64,000 nt of DNA from positions 1-64,000 of the forward strand of contig NZ_RBZW01000033.1 of assembly GCF_006543045.1 (NCBI RefSeq), in the 5' to 3' direction. Positions within the stretch are counted from its first letter, which is position 1. Every line of letters starts with the position of its first letter. Shown here piece after piece: positions 9,227 to 15,863 of this stretch. The position numbers were made by a program, and so were the translations under genes. The notes beneath the pieces were generated by a model. It did no database searches, was not told the DNA's origin, and saw only the letters and a list, made by a program, of their open reading frames with translations. Origin of the DNA: Salinadaptatus halalkaliphilus. Lineage in GTDB: Archaea > Halobacteriota > Halobacteria > Halobacteriales > Natrialbaceae.

Positions 9227-9865
9227 TTATCGAACTTCGGCCCGGTCGATCCAGCCCTGAATGCGTTTCTCGGAGATGTCAGTTTGGCCGGCTAACTCGG
9301 CCGCATCACCCGCGGCGAGGTCGTCGACGGTCTCGACGCCGGCGTCGGCCAACCGGTCGGCGTAGGCCGGGCCGATTCCCTTGATGACGTCGACGGCTTC
9401 GCTTGCGGTCTCGGCCTGGTCCGGTGTCGCCGGCTCGGATGCCGTCTCCTCGTCGGTCTCGGCGTCGCGTTCCTCGCCCGTCCCGGTATCTGCAGCCGCC
9501 TCGTCTTCGGATTCGTCGACATCCTCGTCGGCGTCGACGAGCGTGACATCGTCGGCTGGCTCGGCCGTCTCGCCGTCCGTTTCGTCCGGCGTCTTCGGTT
9601 CCGTCGGCGCCGCGTCGGTGTCGGTTGGGCCCGCGGCCTCGGCTGGTTCGGCGGCCTCCTCGGGTTCGTCTGTCGGTTCCGTCATCGAATCGGTCGAACT
9701 CGAGGCCGTGGTCCCCGCGGCGGCCGCCTCGTCGTGGTCAGGTGTCGACGCCTCGGACGACGATCGCTCGCGCTCGACCGTAACGCCGACCTCCTGGGTC
9801 TCTCGGCGCTGTGAGTCCGTCTCGCCGAGTCCCAACAGCGACTTCAGCTTCTGGAGGAGTGCCAT
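9227..9865 (-). CDS. Helix-hairpin-helix protein with long acidic linker
   Basis: 212 residues. A short N-terminal helix ([15 protein letters not shown]) is followed by about 120 residues of Ala/Glu/Asp/Thr-rich low-complexity linker, then a C-terminal domain of some 60 residues with two helix-hairpin-helix units ([17 protein letters not shown] and [19 protein letters not shown]). This HhH pair resembles those that bind DNA non-specifically. Similar haloarchaeal proteins are annotated only as HhH-domain proteins. The linker length is the feature most likely to vary between strains. Confidence 0.8.
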   Translation of the reverse strand: MALLQKLKSLLGLGETDSQRRETQEVGVTVERERSSSEASTPDHDEAAAAGTTASSSTDSMTEPTDEPEEAAEPAEAAGPTDTDAAPTEPKTPDETDGETAEPADDVTLVDADEDVDESEDEAAADTGTGEERDAETDEETASEPATPDQAETASEAVDVIKGIGPAYADRLADAGVETVDDLAAGDAAELAGQTDISEKRIQGWIDRAEVR

Positions 9866-9983
9866 TAGGCGGATATTGTCGTCACCAACACTTAAATTCG
9901 GTTGATGAGGAGAGTGCGTCGCCGATACTCGAGTCGTTACTCTCCACGTCGTGGATTCCCACGTCTGGAGGCGCGGGAGGATC

Positions 9984-10787
9984 TCAAAGTTCCGCTCGTA
10001 ACGCTTCGTTCATCGTCTCGACCGGCGCTTGCTCACCGCTCCACAGTTCGAGCGCCTCGACGCCCTGGTAGAGCAACATCCAGGCCCCGTCGACCGTTTT
10101 CGCGCCAGCGGCAGCCGCATCCTGTAGCAATCGCGTCTCGAGCGGTCGATAGACCGCGTCCATCACGGTCAAGTCGCCGTGAAGTGTCTCGGCCGGCACC
10201 GGCGTTGCGTCCTCCCCCATCCCGACGCTCGTCGCGTTGATCAGCAGATCGGCTTCTGCCAGCAGCGACTCGAGCGCTGCGAGGCCGTGGCCCGTCGCGC
10301 CGGGAACCTCCTCGGCGAGGTCGTACGCGGTCGATTCGGTCCGGTTTGCGATCTCGACTGTCGCACCCGCATCCGCCAGGCCGAACGCGATTGCCCGGCC
10401 GGCACCGCCAGCACCGACGACGACCGCGTCCGCGCCCTCGATAGCGATGTCGTGGTCCCGGAGGGCTCGCACCGCGCCCGCTGCGTCGGTGTTGTGGCCT
10501 GTCGGCGGGCCCTCCCCGGTAAAGTCGATCGTGTTGACCGCACCGATTCGCGCTGCCATCGGATCCGGCGAGACGACCTCGAGGGCGTCTCGTTTGAACG
10601 GGATCGTGACGTTGAGACCGTCGATCCCGAGCGCGTCGGCGCCCTCGATCGCGGACTCGATCGCTGCGGGTTCGGGTTCGAACGTGACGTAGCGGGCCTC
10701 GAGCTCGAGTTCGTCGTAGGCCGCCTCGTGCATCGGTGGTGACACCGAGTGTCCGACCGGATTGCCGAGGAGACCGAATACCTGCAT
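9984..10787 (-). CDS. aroE: Shikimate dehydrogenase
   Basis: 267 residues from ATG 10787 (MQVFGLLGN); ATGs at 10793 and 10820 are alternatives. Shikimate-binding NPVGHSVSP, catalytic K65 in NVTIPFK and D101 in GHNTDAAG are all present, followed by the NADP-binding loop [19 protein letters not shown]. It reduces 3-dehydroshikimate to shikimate on the route to chorismate, the substrate used by the pabB product nearby. No other shikimate-pathway genes are in the window. Confidence 0.95.
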   Translation of the reverse strand: MQVFGLLGNPVGHSVSPPMHEAAYDELELEARYVTFEPEPAAIESAIEGADALGIDGLNVTIPFKRDALEVVSPDPMAARIGAVNTIDFTGEGPPTGHNTDAAGAVRALRDHDIAIEGADAVVVGAGGAGRAIAFGLADAGATVEIANRTESTAYDLAEEVPGATGHGLAALESLLAEADLLINATSVGMGEDATPVPAETLHGDLTVMDAVYRPLETRLLQDAAAAGAKTVDGAWMLLYQGVEALELWSGEQAPVETMNEALRAEL

Positions 10788-10914
10788 CGTCATATCCGTA
10801 CTCGGTTCCCGGAGGGCCAAACCATAATCGGTGTCGATCGAAGCGCCGGTGGTGGCATTCGCTACGGGTTATTCGTCACCGACAGACACCGTCGCGCAGT
10901 TCGACCGGGCGGGA

Positions 10915-11052
10915 TTACAGTGCTGCGAAGACGAGCCACGGAACGATAAACAGGGCAACTGTCAACACGGCGAGAATCAAGCCGTAGCCGACCAGCGTGC
11001 TCACCGCGGTAATCCAGGAGGGATGGTCGAACTGGTTCACGTCGACTGCCAT
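10915..11052 (-). CDS. Small single-span membrane protein (45 residues)
   Basis: ATG 11052 to TAA 10915 gives 45 residues. A short polar N-terminus (MAVDVNQFDHPSWIT) is followed by a hydrophobic segment with GYGLILAVLTVALFIVPWL. Composition, codon use and frame integrity look like a real gene, and the length is typical of haloarchaeal small membrane proteins. Function unknown. It lies upstream of aroE on the same strand and divergent from the GMP synthase gene. Confidence 0.7.
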   Translation of the reverse strand: MAVDVNQFDHPSWITAVSTLVGYGLILAVLTVALFIVPWLVFAAL

Positions 11053-11162
11053 ACCCGTATACTCCGGTGAGAGGTGTATAAACGTACCGGACCTCGAGCC
11101 GCCGCGTGCAACGAGTGCGCGTTCCGGTCCGTTTTTACCGAGTGACTGGCTAGAGCCCCCTA

Positions 11163-11717
11163 ATGACGAAAATCGTCGTGGTGGACAACCACGGACAGTT
11201 TACGCATCTAGAGCGTCGCGCCCTCCGCGACCTGGGCGTCGACACGGAACTGATCGACAACGACACGCCACCAGCGGACGTGGAGGCCGACGGTGTCGTT
11301 CTCTCAGGAGGGCCGGATATGGACCGTATCGGTCGCTCGCCGGCCTACCTCGAGGCCGACGTCCCCGTGCTCGGGATCTGTCTGGGCATGCAACTGATCG
11401 CCGAAGAACTCGGCGGCCGGGTGGGTAGCGGCGAGTACGGCGGCTACGCGGATGTCACGGTCGACATTCTCGACGAAGACGATCCGCTCACGGGCTCGGT
11501 CTATCCGGAAACGCGTGTTTGGGCCAGTCACGCCGACGAAGTCACGGAACTGCCGGCAGGATTCGAACTGACGGCCAGAAGTGACGTCTGTGACGTCGAA
11601 GCGATGAGCAACACCGATCGCGACCTCTATGGCGTGCAGTGGCATCCGGAAGTCGCTCACACCGAGGAGGGTGAGGCGATCTTCGAGAACTTCGTCGATA
11701 TCTGCGAAACGGCCTGA
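11163..11717 (+). CDS. guaAA: GMP synthase [glutamine-hydrolysing] subunit A
   Basis: 184 residues, the normal size of the stand-alone archaeal amidotransferase subunit. Catalytic triad: C73 in GICLGMQ, H161 and E163 in QWHPEVAHTEEGE. It releases ammonia from glutamine for XMP amination by the separate ATP-pyrophosphatase subunit, which is not in the window. A TATA-like GTTTTTACC lies about 30 bases upstream. Its TGA stop forms the first three bases of a partial TGATACGG repeat. Confidence 0.95.
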   Translation: MTKIVVVDNHGQFTHLERRALRDLGVDTELIDNDTPPADVEADGVVLSGGPDMDRIGRSPAYLEADVPVLGICLGMQLIAEELGGRVGSGEYGGYADVTVDILDEDDPLTGSVYPETRVWASHADEVTELPAGFELTARSDVCDVEAMSNTDRDLYGVQWHPEVAHTEEGEAIFENFVDICETA

Positions 11718-11730
11718 TACGGTCTCTGTG
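11715..11730. repeat. Partial stop-type palindrome (half copy) at the guaAA stop
   Basis: TGATACGGTCT matches the left end of copy A exactly, then the similarity fades and no matching right end follows. The first three bases are the guaAA stop codon. Confidence 0.5.
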
Positions 11731-11752
11731 TCCGACGGGCCCACAGTATCGA

Positions 11753-11999
11753 TCAGGACGGATGCTGGTGTTTGATCTTCTCGGCGACCAATCCGGGGAC
11801 GGACATCCGACACTCGCTACAGTGCCACTGGGCGACCGTCCCACTCGAGTCTTTTTCGAGGTCCTGTCTGATACGGATTGTTGTAGCGTTTTACCGGTGA
11901 TCACCCGGACGGGGTCGGTGATCACCGGTAAAGAACTACAACGGTCCGTATGAATCGAAGGACGGCACCGCAGGAACAGGTGTGGGTCGTCTGAGCCAT
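11753..11999 (-). pseudogene. Small zinc-ribbon protein split by palindromic copy C
   Basis: The minus strand from ATG 11999 reads MAQTTHTCSCGAVLR. After the palindrome, a different frame reads QDLEKDSSGTVAQWHCSEC and ends in QHPS plus TGA at 11753. Together they look like one protein of about 54 residues with two Cys pairs (CSC and CSEC). Total length minus the 85-base palindrome is 162, a multiple of three, so removing the element restores the phase. Cutting at its outermost bases gives a TGA at the junction, so the exact original boundary is uncertain. The 3' half has no start codon of its own. Confidence 0.5.
11869..11953. repeat. Stop-type palindromic element, copy C
   Basis: Begins TGATACGGATTGTTGTAG and ends CTACAACGGTCCGTATGA. 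The core has a perfect 12-base pairing, CCGGTGATCACC with GGTGATCACCGG. It lies inside the broken zinc-ribbon gene and about 75 bases from the TnpB element end. Confidence 0.8.
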
Positions 12000-12027
12000 C
12001 GACTACCAGTACGGCCGACGGCTCGTT

Positions 12028-12200
12028 GAATGTTACCCCGCGCACGGTGGCGCGGGGAGTCCTGCTCTCACGAGGGCAGACTTCCTGTTTCGATGACGCG
12101 ACTTGCAGACACGGACTCAAACTGAGCCGTGTCCGTAGCGGTCACAGTCTCCACAGGCGTTTCTTCGGGCCATCCCAGCCCTAACTCAGAAAAACCGCGT
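12028..12200 (-). ncRNA. Candidate TnpB guide RNA (reRNA/omega RNA) at the element right end
   Basis: In characterised IS200/IS605 elements the TnpB guide RNA covers the 3' end of tnpB and the right end, with the guide just outside the element. Here that would be the tnpB tail, a stem around CTGCCCTCGTGAGAGCAG, and the GC-rich hairpin at about 12037-12059, with guide sequence from about 12027 downward. Location follows from the family rule; the 5' end is a guess. Confidence 0.4.
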
Positions 12201-13360
12201 TGTAGAACGTTCATCGCCGTCGCAAAATCGCACGCGATTTTGCTGCCCGTCAGACGTAGTCTGACGACCGCGTTCGCATCCCTATCCGTTTCAAACCCAC
12301 ACGCCGGGCAAGAGTGTTCCCGTACCCAAATGGGCTTCTCAGTTTCTACACCGCACGACGAACACTCCTTCGTCGTCCCCCGAGACGGAACCTGCTCAAC
12401 GTGCGTGCCGTACAACTCCGCTTTGTATTCGAGGAGCGTGATGAACTGTCGCCACGCCGCATCCTGCTTGTTGCGGGCGTTGTGCGACTGCTCTAACATT
12501 CCCTTCACGTTCAAGTCCTCAACGAATACAGCGTCGTACTCCCGGACGAGCCACGTTGTGATCTTGTGCTGGTAGTCCAACACCTTCCGCTTGATGTGGC
12601 GCTTGACCTTCGCCACTTCCCGCCGTTGCTTTTCGTAGTTGTTCGACCCTTTCTCCTTGCGAGACAGGTTGCGTTGCTCGCGCTGGAGTCGTTCGTACTC
12701 GTCTTCGAGGTCGAGCCAATCCACCGTCTTCCCATCGCTCGTGTGTATATAGTTGAGGATGCCAAGGTCAATCCCAGCGCTGTTCTTCGCGTCAAGCGAA
12801 TCCACGTCGGGTTTCTCGGGCAAATCAGCATCGTTGGTTTCCAGCCCGAAGGAGACGAACCACTCGCCGGTCGTCTCTTTCTTGACCGTGATCTCTTTGA
12901 GTGTGGCGCGGTCAGGGATTGGGCGAGTGTACCGGATTTTCACCCAACCGATTTGACTGAAGCGGACGTATGCGTATTTGTCGTGGCCCCTCTTTTCATC
13001 GAGGTCGAAACCGGACTGGTTGTACGTCACGCTTCGGTAGTCGGTGGATGCTTGCCGTTTGAGCCGACCGACGTTGTACCCTTTTTGTTTGAGTTCGCTG
13101 AGGACGGTGAGGTTGTGGTGGAAGCGGGCGACGGTGGCTTGTGCGGCTTTCGAGTGTAGCTCGCTGAACACCGGCCATTTACGCTTCCATTCGGTGAGTT
13201 TGTTGTTCTGGTCGTACTCGCTCGGCTTGTCGTCCTCTGGGCTGTTCGTGTAGTCCCAGCGGACGTGGTTGTAGAGTTGGCGATGAACGTTCAGATGGTG
13301 TTCCAGTTCAGCCGCTACCTTTTGTGTCGGGTAAGCGTGGTAGCGGTAACTGTGTTCCAT
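12068..13360 (-). CDS. tnpB: TnpB RNA-guided endonuclease / IS605 OrfB-type protein
   Basis: 430 residues, full length with no frameshift. RuvC residues are intact: D198 in GIDLG, E281 in VFVEDLNVKGM and D361 in DRDANA. The zinc ribbon is complete (C333, C336, C351, C354). The N-terminal HxxxHR-type region (LNVHRQLYNHVRW) is as in haloarchaeal IS1341 proteins. TnpB cuts DNA guided by RNA from the element end, helping retain the element after excision. All catalytic residues remain, so it is likely active. The last 30 residues beyond the RuvC domain overlap the candidate guide RNA. Confidence 0.93.
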   Translation of the reverse strand: MEHSYRYHAYPTQKVAAELEHHLNVHRQLYNHVRWDYTNSPEDDKPSEYDQNNKLTEWKRKWPVFSELHSKAAQATVARFHHNLTVLSELKQKGYNVGRLKRQASTDYRSVTYNQSGFDLDEKRGHDKYAYVRFSQIGWVKIRYTRPIPDRATLKEITVKKETTGEWFVSFGLETNDADLPEKPDVDSLDAKNSAGIDLGILNYIHTSDGKTVDWLDLEDEYERLQREQRNLSRKEKGSNNYEKQRREVAKVKRHIKRKVLDYQHKITTWLVREYDAVFVEDLNVKGMLEQSHNARNKQDAAWRQFITLLEYKAELYGTHVEQVPSRGTTKECSSCGVETEKPIWVREHSCPACGFETDRDANAVVRLRLTGSKIACDFATAMNVLQRGFSELGLGWPEETPVETVTATDTAQFESVSASRVIETGSLPS

Positions 13361-13555
13361 CGCTATCTCTTGAGTAGTCGTATTGTCACTTAATGGTTTG
13401 TGTCACCAGTTGTCGGCTTCATCCCCCACCACGGTGTTGACGCAAATCGAAGATTTGCGAAAGCCGAAAACCCACGGTTTTCGGAAGGTCGGGGTATTCG
13501 CCTCGCTAACCAGTATAAACGTTGGTTCGATCGGTCGGCGAGGGCGACCGCGACG

Positions 13556-13768
13556 TTACTCGTCCTCAAGCAGTCCGAGGTCCGTCGCGGCCATATCGGC
13601 GATGTGGGCTGCGATGTCGGGGTCGACCGTCGCGATATCCTCCCCGTCGTGGAGTCGCTCGTTGTGGTTTTCGATCGCGTCGGCAACGTCGGAGAGCGCG
13701 ACTCGAGAAGAGGTATCGCAGTCGGTACAGACGATCGGGACCGTCGGATCGTCGTCGGAGGTCGTCAT
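13556..13768 (-). CDS. Small conserved haloarchaeal protein with a CxxC pair
   Basis: 70 residues from ATG 13768 (MTTSDDDPT); an upstream ATG at 13789 would add seven. It has a single C-x-x-C (IVCTDCDTSSR) followed by helical, acidic sequence (DVADAIENHNERLHDGED). The lone Cys pair could bind metal in a dimer. The sequence resembles small haloarchaeal DUF proteins of unknown role. It lies directly beside the left end of the TnpB element. Confidence 0.65.
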   Translation of the reverse strand: MTTSDDDPTVPIVCTDCDTSSRVALSDVADAIENHNERLHDGEDIATVDPDIAAHIADMAATDLGLLEDE

Positions 13769-13981
13769 TGGATACCCCTCTGGTGGCAACCCTCAAAACG
13801 TAATTGGTTCGCTCGACCGGCGACGTTTGGTGGCCAGTAGGCTTATTTTCCCACACTCGAATCGATGGAGTAGGCGGGGATCGATAGTCTATCGGAGAGA
13901 CACGACCGATCGATGTCCGTCGTCACACACCATGGTTCGGCTACGCACGTAGCCATTCCCTGTAACGGGCAACGGGGTGGA

Positions 13982-14998
13982 TTATCCGCCACTTCGGCGG
14001 ATCCGTTCTAGTACTGCAATCGTGAGCGCGCTGAGCACCGCAACCGTGCCGAAACCGGGCATGGCCTCTGCATCGTCACTCGAAGTAGCGGCGTCGTCGG
14101 CTGTGGCAGTCGAATCGTCACCCGGCGTTGCTGGTTCGGTGGCAGGCTCGGAGTCGGAGCTCTCGCTCGAGTCCTCGTCGAAGTCGTCGACGGTCGAGTG
14201 TACCGGCTCGCCGTCGAGCTGAACCACGACGACGACCTGGCCGTGTGAGCCGTCCGGATGGTAGGTCCAGCCGCCGCCCGTCTCCTCGTAGGGGCGGGCA
14301 TCGTCGATCGGATCGACGTCGGTATCCCACGACTCGTGGGTCTGCTGGACGTAGCCGACGAGTTCGATGTCATCGGCGTGCTCGCCCTCGATCGTCGCGT
14401 CGCTGTAGCTGACGGTGTCGTTCTCGGTGAGGCCGTGCCACTCGAAACAGTGCGAATCGAGGTAGCCGTCACCCTGGGGCAGGTCGTCGGTCGTGCCGAA
14501 CTGATCGCTGTCGAGCGGGCGGTCGTAGTTGTCCGTCAGCGGGTACTCGACGGTGAACGGATCGGCGTCGCCGTGCCACTCGAGTTCCTCGCCGGTCGGA
14601 ACCGTGACCGTCGTACCGGGGATGGACTCGCCGGCGACCGGCTCGCCCTGCTCGTTGACCAGCGCGACGCAGAGCTTGCCCGAGCCCTCGCCGAGATACG
14701 GCGATCGATACTCGTCGCGCGGGTTGATGTAGCTGACCCAGCTGTCGTCCTCGGCAGCAGCTTCGAAGTAGGCGTCACCTTCCTCCGGAACGGGTTCGAC
14801 GAACGCTTCTTCCGAGACGCCGTCCTGCGTAGCGACCGCGGTCGGGACATCGGCCTGTGCCTGAGCGGTCGGTTGGTCGGCGACGCTTACGGTCCCCGCG
14901 GCGACGCCACCAGCGAGAACGCTGACGGCGACGACGCCGGCGACCGCCACGAACACGCCGACCGCCAGCACGTGCCCAACCGCACTCGACGAACTCAT
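13982..14998 (-). CDS. PGF-CTERM surface protein
   Basis: 338 residues from ATG 14998 (MSSSSAVGHV). There is an N-terminal hydrophobic segment at residues 6-35 (signal peptide) and a secreted acidic domain including YINPRDEYRSPYLGEG and two Cys (KLCVAL, SHCFEWHG) that may form a disulfide. A Ser/Asp/Thr-rich linker follows, then a C-terminal tripartite signal: PGFG, a hydrophobic helix, and basic RIRRSGG. PGF-CTERM proteins are processed by archaeosortase A and lipid-anchored to the outer face. The ligand is unknown. Confidence 0.85.
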   Translation of the reverse strand: MSSSSAVGHVLAVGVFVAVAGVVAVSVLAGGVAAGTVSVADQPTAQAQADVPTAVATQDGVSEEAFVEPVPEEGDAYFEAAAEDDSWVSYINPRDEYRSPYLGEGSGKLCVALVNEQGEPVAGESIPGTTVTVPTGEELEWHGDADPFTVEYPLTDNYDRPLDSDQFGTTDDLPQGDGYLDSHCFEWHGLTENDTVSYSDATIEGEHADDIELVGYVQQTHESWDTDVDPIDDARPYEETGGGWTYHPDGSHGQVVVVVQLDGEPVHSTVDDFDEDSSESSDSEPATEPATPGDDSTATADDAATSSDDAEAMPGFGTVAVLSALTIAVLERIRRSGG

Positions 14999-15347
14999 CG
15001 CGTCCCACCTCTGGGGATGTGCGGCGCGGTCATCGACGGCGCTCGCGAATCGAAACACACCGCTGGTCGTCCCGACTCGAGCGACTGCTCGCCGTTCGAG
15101 GACACACTCGAGACCCGCGACCGTCGATTAGTCGGGTTTCGTGACTGTCGTGAGTTCAGACTGATCATTGGATCGTCGTAGCAAACGAACGACCCTCACT
15201 ATACGCAGCATAACCGGCTGGAAGGGACTCCATAACCGACGCGTCAGCGATGGAAGGAGGGATGACGGGGCCAGCGTCGCCGCCGTGACGGCGACGCTTG
15301 CGTTCCCACCCCGAACCGGCTTCCCGACCACGCGCGTAGGGAGTCCG
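14999..15347. other. Divergent intergenic region, no gene seen
   Basis: 349 bases between two divergent membrane/surface genes. Weak AT-rich blocks (CACTATACGC near 15200, CCATAACCG near 15230) could serve the rightward gene. No convincing coding frame, tRNA or repeat was seen. Confidence 0.4.
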
Positions 15348-15788
15348 ATGGAACTTCGATCACAGTCGAGTGACGCGGCGGACGCCGAATCGGTCGCCTC
15401 GAGCGCCGGCGAATCGAGCGCTTTCGGCCGCGTTCGAACGCTGGTACTCCTGCTCGGTGCTATTGCCGTCGCTGCCTACGTCGTCCGGCAGTACGTCGAT
15501 CGTCCCGAAGCCGATCCGATCGACGAGCGCGACGACGATCACGTCTCCATCGGCGTCTCGGAGGGGGCGTCGTCCGACGCGATCGACGGGTCGGAGACGA
15601 CGGTCGAGATGGCCGACTCGAGATCGGCGGCGGAGATCGAAAATCGGGCTGACAGAACCCAGGCCGAACCCGGCGAGATGGCCGTCGACGAAGCGATCGC
15701 GGACGAACTCGAGGGCGAGACGGACGAGAAGACCGCCGAGAGCGAGCAAGAAGACGCCGAGGACGCGGCCGACGACGACCGTGCGTAG
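15348..15788 (+). CDS. Membrane-anchored acidic protein, haloarchaeal
   Basis: 146 residues from ATG 15348 (MELRSQSSD); the frame is open from 15168 but the upstream part reads like non-coding sequence. One transmembrane helix at residues 27-48 (RVRTLVLLLGAIAVAAYVV) is followed by about 100 residues of Glu/Asp/Ala-rich sequence with no globular pattern. The orientation, and so the side of the membrane the tail faces, is not determined. Function unknown. It precedes the helicase gene by 75 bases. Confidence 0.6.
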   Translation: MELRSQSSDAADAESVASSAGESSAFGRVRTLVLLLGAIAVAAYVVRQYVDRPEADPIDERDDDHVSIGVSEGASSDAIDGSETTVEMADSRSAAEIENRADRTQAEPGEMAVDEAIADELEGETDEKTAESEQEDAEDAADDDRA

Positions 15789-15863
15789 CGTCACCGCTGG
15801 AGAGACGCTCGAACGAGCCACGGAGCGTGGCGCTTATGCGGCGCTCGCCCCTACGCTGGATCG

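Larger units (their letters stand above)
12028..13510 (-). mobile_element. IS1341-type (IS200/IS605 superfamily) element carrying only tnpB
   Basis: A tnpB gene without a tnpA partner, flanked by non-coding ends. The right end (low coordinates) has a hairpin of CCCCGCGC with GCGCGGGG, then TAACATTCAA. The left end (13380-13510) has hairpins CCGAAAACC/GGTTTTCGG and CAAATC/GATTTG, which are typical subterminal imperfect palindromes of this superfamily. No terminal inverted repeats or target duplication are expected. Boundaries are approximate. Without tnpA it depends on transposase made elsewhere. Confidence 0.7.

Noticed and set aside
11869-13510. Possible CRISPR array from repeated palindromes near the TnpB gene
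   Set aside because: The palindromes here are single and not regularly spaced, and no cas gene is present in the window.
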